Assembly: GCA_937892835.1 (NCBI GenBank)
Contig: CALBHM010000042.1
Coordinates: 1-8,500, forward strand
DNA from: an uncultured Ruminococcus sp.
Lineage (GTDB): Bacteria; Bacillota; Clostridia; Oscillospirales; Acutalibacteraceae
Length of the DNA: 8,500 nt
Direction: 5' to 3'
Shown: positions 1-6,998 of the stretch, piece after piece
Layout: every line of letters begins with the position of its first letter
Numbering within the stretch: position 1 is the stretch's first letter
Made by a program: the position numbers and the translations under genes
The notes under the pieces: model-generated
What the model was told of the DNA's origin: nothing
The model's database searches: none
The model's input: only the letters and a program-made list of their open reading frames with translations

Positions 1-343
1 GCTCTGACAGTCCACCGGACTGTCATTCACTACCGCGCCGACACTTCGCTACCCTACAGGGGCGCCTAGTAATACCTTAAAATAAATCGTTCAGGGTGCG
101 TCGAGTTCAAGGCGACAGGCTGACGCTTGAATTTATAGGTAAAATTGTTATCGGTGCGTTGATTTCAAGGCGGTGAGCCGATGGAATACTATGTGTATTG
201 CCAAACCTGCCAACCGCCGAATCAGCGTGCCACACCTTTAATCAAATTGTTCAGGGTGCGTCGAGTTCAAGGCGACAGGCTGACGCAATACTATGTGTAT
301 TGCTAGGCCTGTCAACGCCGAAATCGGCGTGCCATGGGCAATT
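1..343. repeat. Intergenic region with degenerate repeats and hairpins
   Basis: No credible gene lies here. A 38-bp sequence is present identically at 89-126 and 249-286, with a diverged third copy at 147-184. Copies 147 and 249 are each followed, at the same distance, by an identical 17-bp block (185-201 and 287-303, AATACTATGTGTATTGC) and then by related sequence up to about 240 and 342, so the unit is roughly 94 bp; the first copy is truncated. The left edge (1-75) has different structure: a perfect 9-bp stem with a 3-base loop at 5-25 and a GCGCC/GGCGC pair at 35-39 and 61-65. This looks like a dispersed intergenic element rather than a gene. There is no transposase, and the window alone cannot show whether it occurs elsewhere in the genome. 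Confidence 0.7.
271..319. repeat. Long hairpin inside the intergenic repeat
   Basis: Three stacked stems are visible: GGCG/CGCC (271-274 with 316-319), ACAGGC/GCCTGT (275-280 with 307-312) and GCAATAC/GTATTGC (285-291 with 297-303), closing on the loop TATGT. The related copy at 169-218 keeps an outer stem by different bases (GGCGGT/ACCGCC) and the same AATAC/GTATT tip, so pairing is partly preserved while sequence changes. A second small hairpin, CGCCG-AAAT-CGGCG, overlaps at 316-329. No U-run follows on the minus strand, so it is a poor intrinsic terminator for the gene ending at 344. Confidence 0.55.
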
Positions 344-2614
344 TTACAGTTGATTACGGATGATCTTGCCGCTAATAGTCTTCGGCAGTTCATCCTTGAA
401 TACAACGATTCTCGGGTACTTGTAAGGAGCGGTGTGCTTCTTAACATAGTTCTGAATCTCTTTCTTGAGCTCCTCGGTCGGCTCCGTGCCCTTGGTAAGG
501 ACGATAGATGCCTTAACGACCTGTCCTCTTACATCGTCGGGAGCAGCGGAAACGCCGCACTCAAGAACATAAGGAAGCTCCATGATAACGTTTTCAATCT
601 CGAACGGTCCGATACGGTAGCCTGACGACTTGATGACGTCGTCGATACGTCCGACATACCAGAAGTAACCGTCCTCATCTCGCCATGCGATATCACCGGT
701 GTGGTAAACGCCGTCGTGCCAAACCTCGTCGGTTCTTTCCTGATTCCTGTAGTAGCCGAGGAAGATGCCGCACGGTACCTTTTCGGAAGTATTGACGCAG
801 ATTTCACCGGTTTCACCGAGGTCTGCTTCCGTTCCGTCGGGACGGAGGATTTTGATATCGTAGAGCGGTGTCGGCTTACCCATTGAGCCCGGCTTCGGAG
901 TCATACCCGTAAGGGTTGCGATTCCGAGGGTCATTTCTGTCTGACCGAAGCCCTCCATAAGCTCAAGTCCCGTAGCATTGTAGAACTGACGGAATACCTC
1001 GGGGTTAAGAGCCTCACCTGCTGTTGTTGCATGGCGGATAGAGGAAAGATCGTACTTGCCGAGATCCTCTTTGATCATCATTCTGTACATCGTCGGAGGT
1101 GCACAGAATGTGGTTATATGATACTTAGCGAACATCGGAAGGATATCCGATGCGTCGAAGCGATCGAAGTTATATACAAATACGGCACCCTCGCAGAGCC
1201 CCTGTCCGTAGAGCTTGCCCCAAAGCGCCTTGCCCCAGCCTGTGTCGGAGATCGTAAGGTGAAGTCCGTCCTTGCTTACGCAGTGCCAATATTTAGCTGT
1301 GATATAGTGACCGAGCGGATATTTGTAGGAATGAGTTGCGATTTTCGGATAACCCGTTGTGCCTGAAGTGAAGAACATGAGCATCGGGTCGTTTCCGCAC
1401 GGTGCGTCCTCCTCACGTCTGTAGCGTCTTGAGAACAGGCAATATTCGCTGTCAAAGTTGTGCCAGCCCTCACGCTCGCCGCCGACAATGATCTTGTTGA
1501 CGAGAGTATGTGTCTTTGAATCGGCGATATCGACCTGATGTGCCGTATCGCCGTCGGCTGTGCAAAGAATTGACGTTACGCCTGCGGCCTCAAATCTGTA
1601 CTCAAAGTCATGATCGACAAGAAGATTTGTTGCAGGAATTGCGATTGCGCCGATCTTGTGAAGACCAAGGATCGCAAACCAGAACTGATAGTGACGCTTG
1701 AGGACAAGCATTACTCTGTCGCCCTTCTTGATGCCGAGCGATTTGAAATAGTTAGCTGCCTGAGCCGAATGCTCCTTGACATCCTTAAATGTAAATACAC
1801 GTTCCGTCTTGTCACGGTCAACGTGAACAAGAGCACGCTTATCGGGTGATTTCTTTGCGATTTTATCAACAATATCAAATGCAAAGTTGAATTCGTCCTC
1901 ATGGTTGAAGTCGATAGAAACAAGGTTTCCATTCTCGTCCTCAGTTGCGTCGATGAACTTCTCGCAAACGTAGCTGCCCTTAGCCTTGACACCCATAACA
2001 GCTCTTTCATGAACGATGTTCTGAACAGGCTCGTCGCTCGCCATAACCATTGCGAGGAAGAGACAATCTCTGCCGTCAACGGCTATCATTCCGTGAGGTG
2101 TTGATGAGTTATAGTAAATGCTGTCACCCTCGTGAAGGACCTCTTCGTGATTACCGACTCTAACCTTAAGAGTACCGCTGATGACGAGGTCAAACTCCTG
2201 ACCGCTATGGGTCGTTGTGTGGATAGGTTTATTCTCAAGCTCTGCGTCATACTCGTATCTAACCCAGTATGGCTCGGAGAGCTTTTTTCTGAATTTCGGT
2301 GCAAGGTTCTGAATCTCGATTCCGTTCTCGCTGGCGGTAACCTGACCCTTGCCCTTTCTTGTAACGGTATATGATGAAAGTACGGCGCTGTGACCTTCAA
2401 GAAGATCCGTAATGCCGATGTCAAACGCAAGCGCACATTTGTGAATAAATGTGAACGGGAGATCTACCGTTCCGCTCTCATAAAGTCTGTAGGTTTCAAC
2501 AGAGACCTCGGTCTTTTCCGCCATTTGTTCAACGGTAAAGGCACATATGTCTCTCATTTCGTGGATACGTTCCGCCACTTCATAAAGCTGGTTTGTTTCT
2601 GTTTGATTTGACAT
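344..2614 (-). CDS. XRE-HTH / cupin / acyl-CoA synthetase fusion protein
   Basis: A 756-aa protein with three parts in one frame. Residues 12-73 form an XRE-type helix-turn-helix (around VEQMAEKTEVSVETYRLYESG). Residues about 85-195 form a cupin barrel (ISGTLKVRVG at 146-155, STPHG at 171-175). Residues about 240-756 form a full AMP-binding adenylating enzyme: P-loop TSGTTGYPK (416-424), GFGQTE (555-560), YHTGD (637-641), the hinge GRIDDVIKSSGYRIGPFEIE (655-674) and the C-terminal catalytic lysine at 750 in ISGKIIR. The GYRIGPFEIE form is typical of acetyl/medium-chain acyl-CoA synthetases, so it should make acyl-AMP and then acyl-CoA from a carboxylate, ATP and CoA; the acid is unknown. XRE-cupin proteins are normally separate regulators of under 200 aa, so the fusion suggests a ligand-sensing regulator tied to its enzyme. 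The ATG has GGAGG 8 bases upstream. Transcription passes a T-box leader. Cytoplasmic; no signal peptide or membrane segment. Confidence 0.9.
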   Translation of the reverse strand: MSNQTETNQLYEVAERIHEMRDICAFTVEQMAEKTEVSVETYRLYESGTVDLPFTFIHKCALAFDIGITDLLEGHSAVLSSYTVTRKGKGQVTASENGIEIQNLAPKFRKKLSEPYWVRYEYDAELENKPIHTTTHSGQEFDLVISGTLKVRVGNHEEVLHEGDSIYYNSSTPHGMIAVDGRDCLFLAMVMASDEPVQNIVHERAVMGVKAKGSYVCEKFIDATEDENGNLVSIDFNHEDEFNFAFDIVDKIAKKSPDKRALVHVDRDKTERVFTFKDVKEHSAQAANYFKSLGIKKGDRVMLVLKRHYQFWFAILGLHKIGAIAIPATNLLVDHDFEYRFEAAGVTSILCTADGDTAHQVDIADSKTHTLVNKIIVGGEREGWHNFDSEYCLFSRRYRREEDAPCGNDPMLMFFTSGTTGYPKIATHSYKYPLGHYITAKYWHCVSKDGLHLTISDTGWGKALWGKLYGQGLCEGAVFVYNFDRFDASDILPMFAKYHITTFCAPPTMYRMMIKEDLGKYDLSSIRHATTAGEALNPEVFRQFYNATGLELMEGFGQTEMTLGIATLTGMTPKPGSMGKPTPLYDIKILRPDGTEADLGETGEICVNTSEKVPCGIFLGYYRNQERTDEVWHDGVYHTGDIAWRDEDGYFWYVGRIDDVIKSSGYRIGPFEIENVIMELPYVLECGVSAAPDDVRGQVVKASIVLTKGTEPTEELKKEIQNYVKKHTAPYKYPRIVVFKDELPKTISGKIIRNQL

Positions 2615-2659
2615 AATTTTTACCTCCGTAATGTACCGGGCACCGATTTCGGATAAAAC

Positions 2660-2700
2660 AAAAAATCCGTCCCAAAGTCTTTAGAACTTTGAGACGGATT
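2660..2700 (-). terminator. T-box 1 intrinsic terminator
   Basis: On the minus strand a 15-bp stem (one G-U pair) runs from 2700-2686 to 2678-2664 with a 7-base loop, followed by six Ts. It sits between the T-box motif and the ATG at 2614. The 5' arm also contains CTCAAA, which can pair with TTTGAG just before the T-box motif to form the competing antiterminator, as expected for tRNA-controlled attenuation. Confidence 0.92.
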
Positions 2701-2950
2701 AGTAATCCGCGGTACCACTCAAATTGCGATCGGCTATTGCTTCTCGCCTCTCTGCAGGATCTGACAATCCCTCAACACTGACGCAGTTGTCACGGGAGAA
2801 ACTACTGTTATTTCATCTCTCCGGCTCGGAAGTGATGGGTTTTACATTCATCTCACTATCGGCTCGCACCAACCGCCGACTCTCTGAAAGGATCCGAACG
2901 TAACCGTCTTCGTCACAGCCTTTGTTTCAACAGGTTATTTGCACCTGTTG
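2660..2950 (-). ncRNA. T-box riboswitch 1, upstream of the XRE-cupin-ligase gene
   Basis: A complete T-box leader of about 290 nt. The tRNA-acceptor-binding motif TGGTACCGCG is at 2717-2708. The Stem I tip has the conserved AGAGAG bulge (2885-2880) followed by a TCGGC/GCCGA stem with the GGTTGGTG loop (2879-2859). A base helix GTGA/TCAC is visible, followed by the typical TTCCGAGC. The extreme 5' end forms an extra 8-bp hairpin (CAACAGGT/ACCTGTTG, 2950-2928). The leader should terminate unless an uncharged cognate tRNA binds. The specifier codon could not be fixed: the 3' side of the Stem I base reads GAATGTAAAACCCATCAC, offering TGT (Cys), ACC (Thr), AAC (Asn) or CCC (Pro). T-boxes usually precede tRNA synthetase, amino-acid biosynthesis or transport genes, so an acyl-CoA synthetase fusion is an odd target. 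Confidence 0.93.
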
Positions 2951-2956
2951 CGGTAC

Positions 2957-2985
2957 ATTATAAGATACTTTTCTCGATTTTTCAA
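2957..2985 (-). promoter_or_regulatory. Sigma-A promoter of T-box 1 transcript
   Basis: The -35 box TTGAAA (2985-2980) and -10 box TATAAT (2962-2957) are separated by exactly 17 bp (AATCGAGAAAAGTATCT). The start is predicted near 2950. The spacer closely resembles that of the other T-box promoter at 7240-7268. Confidence 0.85.
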
Positions 2986-2994
2986 GAGATTTTT

Positions 2995-3012
2995 TGTAAT
3001 ATCAACATTACA
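2995..3012. promoter_or_regulatory. Palindromic operator, copy 1 (TGTAAT-N6-ATTACA)
   Basis: On the minus strand this reads TGTAATGTTGATATTACA. It lies 9 bp upstream of the -35 box, centred near -53 from the predicted start. A further half-site makes an overlapping inverted repeat AACATTACA-TTT-TGTAATGTT (3004-3024) that reaches the stop codon of the upstream gene. The same 18-bp pattern with the same spacing occurs at 7278-7295. The binding protein is unknown. It is one base longer than the GlnR/TnrA consensus TGTNA-N7-TNACA, so it is not assigned to them. Confidence 0.75.
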
Positions 3013-3022
3013 TTTTGTAATG

Positions 3023-4054
3023 TTATGCCGTTACAACAGAATCTGCCTTTTGCAGACCGTATTTCTTGATAGCGTCCTCACGCATCTTGTATTTAAGAAT
3101 CTTACCGGCAACATTCATCGGGAACTCGGTCACGAAGTCAATATACTTCGGCACCTTGTGCTTCGCCATGTGTGAAAGAACGTAGTCCTTCATCTCCTGC
3201 TCGGTCATGGTCTCGCCCTCCTTGAGGATGATGCAAGCCATGATCTCCTCGCCGAGTCCCTCATCCGGAACGCCGATAACCTGAACGTCCTTGACCTTCG
3301 GATGAGTATAGATAAATTCCTCTATTTCCTTGGGGTAGATATTCTCGCCGCCTCGGATAATCATGTCCTTCAGTCTGCCGGTTATTCTGAAATTGCCCTC
3401 GGGAGTGCGGCATGCGAGGTCACCGGTGTGAAGCCAGCCGTCCTTGTCGATTGCGCTTGCCGTAGCCTTTGGCATTTTATAGTAGCCCTTCATGATGTTG
3501 TAACCGCGGGCAACGAACTCACCTGTTACGTTGTCGGGGCACTCAAGTCCCGTATCCGGGTCAACGATTTTACATTCAATCTTTGGAAGCGGATGTCCGA
3601 CCGTTGCAACACGATCCTCCAAGGGATCATCAGTGCTGCTCATTGTACAGCCGGGTGAGGATTCCGTCTGACCGTAAACAATGGTGATCTCGGTCATGTG
3701 CATCTTATCGACAACCTCACGCATCTTTGAGATAGGACACGGCGAGCCGGCCATGATGCCTGTTCTCATGTATGAGAAATCCGTCTTTTCAAAGTCGGGA
3801 TGCTGGAGCATTGCAATGAACATTGTCGGAACACCGTGGAAAGCCGTTATACGCTCGGAATTGATACATGCAAGCGAAGATTTCGGTGAGAAATAAGGCA
3901 AAGGAAGTGCTGTTCCGCCGTGGGTCATGATTGCCGTCATTGCAAGAACCATGCCGAAGCAATGGAACATCGGAACGTGAATCATCATTCTGTCTGCCGT
4001 CGAAAGGTCCATTCTGTCACCGATGCACTTGCCGTTGTTTACAACATTGTAGTG
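3023..4054 (-). CDS. Fatty-acyl-CoA ligase-type domain, 3' part of a frameshifted fusion gene
   Basis: This is the second part of the gene that starts at 5520. The open frame runs in without a stop from about 4054; the first ATG in it is at 4012, which gives a 329-aa fragment. The fragment carries the rest of an AMP-binding enzyme: YGQTESSPG (113-121), LHTGD (194-198), the hinge GRLKDMIIRGGENIYPKEIE (212-231) and the catalytic lysine 304 in VAGKILK. RGGENIYPKEIE is typical of the FadD / medium- and long-chain fatty-acyl-CoA ligase group, a different branch from the 756-aa neighbour. With the frame restored, the whole protein is 832 aa and this lysine is residue 807. No ribosome binding site precedes the ATG at 4012, and the fragment lacks the P-loop, so it is unlikely to work alone. 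Confidence 0.85.
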   Translation of the reverse strand, partial: HYNVVNNGKCIGDRMDLSTADRMMIHVPMFHCFGMVLAMTAIMTHGGTALPLPYFSPKSSLACINSERITAFHGVPTMFIAMLQHPDFEKTDFSYMRTGIMAGSPCPISKMREVVDKMHMTEITIVYGQTESSPGCTMSSTDDPLEDRVATVGHPLPKIECKIVDPDTGLECPDNVTGEFVARGYNIMKGYYKMPKATASAIDKDGWLHTGDLACRTPEGNFRITGRLKDMIIRGGENIYPKEIEEFIYTHPKVKDVQVIGVPDEGLGEEIMACIILKEGETMTEQEMKDYVLSHMAKHKVPKYIDFVTEFPMNVAGKILKYKMREDAIKKYGLQKADSVVTA

Positions 4055-5520
4055 GTCAGCATAACGCCCTTGGGGAAGCCTGTTGTGCCGGAGGTGTACT
4101 GCATGTTGCAGACGTCGTCCTTCCTGACGAGCGAAGCCATTCTGTAGACTTCCTCAACCGGAACCTCGCTTGACTTGTCAACCGCCTGCTCCCACGTCAT
4201 ACAGCCCTGCTGCTCATAGCCGACCGTTACAATATTTCTCAAGAACGGCAGTCTCTTTGCATGGAGCTTTTCGCCGCTCTTGGTGTGCTCCAGCTCGGGG
4301 CAAAGCTCAGCCATAATCTCGTCATAGTGCGAATCTCTGTAGCCCTTGATCATAATAAGCGTATGAGTATCGGACTGTCTGAGCAGATACTCGGCCTCAT
4401 GAATTTTATAGGCTGTGTTCATAGTAACAAGAACTGCGCCGATTTTAGTCGTTGCCCAGAATGAGATGTACCACTGCGGAACATTCGTCGCCCAAACAGC
4501 AACATGAGAGCCTGCCTTTACTCCCATTGCGATAAGTGCTCTTGCAAAAGTATCAACGTCGTCACGGAACTGTGAGTAGGTTCTTGTGTAATCAAGTGTT
4601 GTATATTTAAAAGCAAGCTGATCTGGGAATTCCTCAACCATTCTGTCAAGAACCTGCGGAAAGGTCTCCTCGATAAGCTCCTCTTTTTTCCATACAAATT
4701 TACCTGTATGTGTTTTGTTGTAATAATATTTCTTTTTGTTTGTTTCGTCCTCAACGGTCTCCATGAAGCTCTCGTAATGTGTCAAAATGATTTCAAGATC
4801 GTCAATCGACTCGAACCACTCGGGATTCCATTCGACGGAGACGAAACCGCTGTAGTTGATTGAGCGAAGGGCATTCATCATATCCTTGATAGGCATTGTG
4901 CCCTCACCGATGAGGGTGCGCTCCCCTGCTTTCTTTGCGTCGGTCAGATGAACGAGCTTAACATATGCACCGAGGTTTGTAATAGTTTTTTCCGAGTCCT
5001 CACCGCCGACGAAATACGTTTCGTACATGTTCCAGTCTGCACCGATAAAGTCGCTTGCAAAGTAGTTCATCAAGTCACAAAGTCTTGTTGTATCGGCGAA
5101 GATACCGGTGGTTTCAACAAGAACGATTACGTTGTGCTTCTCGCCCTCTGCAATAGCCTTGCCTATGAACTCTATAGCCTTGTCGTAGGCGTCCTCGCCG
5201 CCCTCAACATAAAGCTTAACATAAGGAACGTTGATATTACTTGCAACGGCGATTGCCGAATTCATTTTCTCAACATTCTCGTCCGAAGTATCGGCAGCAT
5301 TGCAGTTTGAATTTATGCAAACAATACTCTTTTTTGAGTTAATGAGCTTTCTTTTGGTGGCCGAAGCCATGTCGGGATTGAACGGCGAGGTTCTGCCCGA
5401 GAAAATCGGGTCACGGAAATCATGAATTTCGATTCCGCCGTATCTCAGCTCTTCTGCCATATTGAGAAAATCTTCAAAGCTCTTGTTTTTATGGAATTTT
5501 GTAGAAAAAGCTAATTTCAC
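4039..5520 (-). CDS. Xylose-isomerase-like TIM barrel fused to N-terminal part of acyl-CoA ligase (frameshifted)
   Basis: Residues 1-255 match the sugar phosphate isomerase/epimerase (AP endonuclease 2-type) TIM barrel. The four expected metal ligands are present: E136 (LVETTG), D162 (GADWN), H191 (KLVHLTD) and E230 (SVEWNPEW). Residues about 275-493 begin an AMP-binding ligase, including the P-loop YTSGTTGFPKG (475-485). Translation then hits a stop at 4039, because one base is missing near 4054. Adding one base after T489 restores HYNVVNNG and joins the frame to the downstream part. The start is GTG, two bases after the LeuA-like stop, with GAGGAGGG at 5534-5527 inside the end of that gene, so translation is probably coupled. 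The fusion joins an isomerase/epimerase-like domain to carboxylate activation; the substrates of both halves are unknown. Stand-alone epimerase activity of the truncated product cannot be excluded. Confidence 0.88.
   Translation of the reverse strand: MKLAFSTKFHKNKSFEDFLNMAEELRYGGIEIHDFRDPIFSGRTSPFNPDMASATKRKLINSKKSIVCINSNCNAADTSDENVEKMNSAIAVASNINVPYVKLYVEGGEDAYDKAIEFIGKAIAEGEKHNVIVLVETTGIFADTTRLCDLMNYFASDFIGADWNMYETYFVGGEDSEKTITNLGAYVKLVHLTDAKKAGERTLIGEGTMPIKDMMNALRSINYSGFVSVEWNPEWFESIDDLEIILTHYESFMETVEDETNKKKYYYNKTHTGKFVWKKEELIEETFPQVLDRMVEEFPDQLAFKYTTLDYTRTYSQFRDDVDTFARALIAMGVKAGSHVAVWATNVPQWYISFWATTKIGAVLVTMNTAYKIHEAEYLLRQSDTHTLIMIKGYRDSHYDEIMAELCPELEHTKSGEKLHAKRLPFLRNIVTVGYEQQGCMTWEQAVDKSSEVPVEEVYRMASLVRKDDVCNMQYTSGTTGFPKGVMLTTTML
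4054..4055 (-). other. One-base deletion splitting the TIM barrel-ligase gene
   Basis: The minus strand reads GTTATGCTGACCACTACAATG. Families of this type have an aromatic or histidine-tyrosine-asparagine stretch after the P-loop; ACC CAC TAC AAT would give T-H-Y-N and continue in the downstream frame. A single C of a CCC run seems lost (a G on the plus strand at 4054/4055). Coding potential and domain content continue seamlessly across the break. It could be a real mutation or a short-homopolymer sequencing or assembly error. No slippery heptamer is seen. Confidence 0.85.
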
Positions 5521-5534
5521 AATTAACCCTCCTC
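5521..5534 (-). promoter_or_regulatory. Ribosome binding site deciding the GTG start at 5520
   Basis: GAGGAGGG lies at 5534-5527, six bases before the GTG. The same bases encode the last E-E-G residues of the LeuA-like protein and run into its TAA stop. No ATG near the start of the downstream reading frame is as well placed, which supports GTG as the true start and suggests translational coupling. Confidence 0.85.
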
Positions 5535-6938
5535 GTATGCTATCTTGTTAAGTGCGCTGACGTATGCACGGATACTTGCGCCGATGATGTCCGTTGAAAT
5601 ACCTGTTCCGGAATAGAGCTTGCCGGTTGAGCTTCTGAGCTTGACGAGCGCATGGCCCATAGCCTCACGGCCCTCTGTAACCGCCTTGATCTGGAAATCA
5701 TCAAGCTCATAGTGATGACCGATAATCTGCTCGATTGCGAGGAATGCAGCATCAATGGGGCCGTCGCCGACGCTCACACCGCTGATTTCCGTACCGTCCT
5801 TGACGAGCTTGATGTTGGCGGTTGCGGTGATAATATTGCCGCTGTTGATAACGTAGCTGTCGATTGAATAGATCGACGGAACCTGCAATGCCGATGAAGC
5901 GATAATGGCTTCAAGCTCCTTTGTTCCGACAAAATCCTTCTTGACCGCAACACGCTTGAAAGCTTCATAGACGTTTGCATTATCCTCGGGAGAAAGGTCA
6001 TAGCCTATCTTCTTAACCGCCTTGATAACAGTTGCGATCGTATCGTTCTTATCAAGAGTAAGGTTCTCGCCGTCCTCGTTTACGCCTGTTTCAAACGGTG
6101 TGTTCTCACTCTTGGAGGTGTTGAGCATTCTCTTAATCTGACCCGTTACTCGCTGGATCTCGGTCGTTCTGATCTTGCTCGAAGCCTTTATCGAATCACC
6201 TCTGAGGGTGAATATCTTCATGATTTTTTCAACCGTCGGGAAGTTGAAGTTATCGGCCGTAACCTTGACCTGAGATGCGCCTGCTTCAATTGCGGCGAAT
6301 GCGGAGGCCGAAGCCATGTTCATTGAGTCAACAACCTCAACGCCGACCGTGACATCCTTAGCTGACGGAACATTCTCGAAAATATCGGAGATAAATCCGC
6401 CGAACTCCGTCGGGAACATTGTACCCTCGGAGTCACAAACCGTAACCCTCGTTGCGCCTGCCTTAACAGCGTCGCCGATTGCCTGATAAAGGAACGGTCT
6501 TTCGGCTCTTACGGCGTCCTCGGCTGCGAACTCAATATTGTCGGTGTACTTCTTGCACTCGGTGACAAGCTCGGTTACCATGCTCATGACAACCGGCGGC
6601 TTCTTGCCGCACTTGAACTCCATCTGAACGGCCGACATCGGGAGAGAAACCTTAAGAGAAAATTTCTTTGCACCCTTTGCGCAGTTATAAGCCGTTTCAA
6701 CGCCTGCCGCATCGTAGCCTACATCAACGGCGATTTCCGAATGTTTCATAAGCGAAGCGATTGTTTTTATAAGAAGAACATCTGTTGAGGTGTTCTTTAT
6801 TTTCGGCATCTCGATAATATCGCAGTGCAGCTTGTCCATCTGCTTTGCAATTTCGATCTTCTCCTTAAAGCTTAAGGAATGGCTGGCTGACGACTCACTT
6901 TCTCTGAGTGTCACATCGGATAAAATTACTTTTCTCAT
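5523..6938 (-). CDS. LeuA-like protein (isopropylmalate/citramalate synthase family) lacking metal-binding residues
   Basis: A 471-aa protein with an HMGL-like TIM barrel (about 1-275) and a C-terminal LeuA-type allosteric dimer domain (about 350-465, with GDGPIDAAFLAI at 391-402 and GTGISTDIIGAS at 444-455). It aligns with LeuA along its length (EFAAEDAVRAERP, VCDSEGTMFPTEFGG, AAIEAGASQVKVT), but the active site is changed. The DTTLRDGEQ motif is DVTLRESES (8-16), so the aspartate metal ligand is E13. The HxHDD metal site is EVVDS (201-205). The GxGERAGN loop is absent after ADNFNF (228-233), and the SGIHQDG motif is ETGVNEDG (283-290). R12 is kept. Ordinary claisen-type synthase activity is therefore doubtful; it may have another reaction or a regulatory role. 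ATG with AGGAG 7 bases upstream. First gene after T-box 2 and probably co-transcribed with the TIM barrel-ligase gene. Confidence 0.85.
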   Translation of the reverse strand: MRKVILSDVTLRESESSASHSLSFKEKIEIAKQMDKLHCDIIEMPKIKNTSTDVLLIKTIASLMKHSEIAVDVGYDAAGVETAYNCAKGAKKFSLKVSLPMSAVQMEFKCGKKPPVVMSMVTELVTECKKYTDNIEFAAEDAVRAERPFLYQAIGDAVKAGATRVTVCDSEGTMFPTEFGGFISDIFENVPSAKDVTVGVEVVDSMNMASASAFAAIEAGASQVKVTADNFNFPTVEKIMKIFTLRGDSIKASSKIRTTEIQRVTGQIKRMLNTSKSENTPFETGVNEDGENLTLDKNDTIATVIKAVKKIGYDLSPEDNANVYEAFKRVAVKKDFVGTKELEAIIASSALQVPSIYSIDSYVINSGNIITATANIKLVKDGTEISGVSVGDGPIDAAFLAIEQIIGHHYELDDFQIKAVTEGREAMGHALVKLRSSTGKLYSGTGISTDIIGASIRAYVSALNKIAYEEG

Positions 6939-6961
6939 AACGATTCTCCTTTTTCGGTTAT

Positions 6962-6998
6962 AAAAAAACAGTCCCGGAAGTATTCAAACTTCCGGGAC
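6962..6998 (-). terminator. T-box 2 intrinsic terminator
   Basis: On the minus strand an 11-bp perfect stem GTCCCGGAAGT/ACTTCCGGGAC (6998-6988 with 6981-6971), loop TTGAAT, is followed by TG and seven Ts. The CCC of the 5' arm can instead pair with GGG just before the T-box motif to form the antiterminator. It lies 24 bases before the LeuA-like ATG. Confidence 0.93.

Noticed and set aside
89..286. CRISPR array
   Set aside because: There are only three copies, one diverged, with unequal gaps (20 and 64 bp); the gap content is itself repeated and no cas gene is near.
293..625. Plus-strand open frame of 110 aa over the end of the XRE-cupin-ligase gene
   Set aside because: It lies antisense to a protein with clear ligase motifs, has no family signature and no convincing ribosome binding site.
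2995..3012. GlnR/TnrA binding site
   Set aside because: The nitrogen-regulator consensus has 7 bases between TGTNA and TNACA (17 bp); both sites here have 8 (18 bp).
3302..3658. Plus-strand open frame of 118 aa inside the ligase domain
   Set aside because: Antisense shadow of the hinge and core motifs; no recognisable domain.
4039..4070. Programmed ribosomal frameshift in the fusion gene
   Set aside because: No slippery heptamer or obvious downstream structure is seen at the shift point; a lost C in a CCC run explains it more simply.
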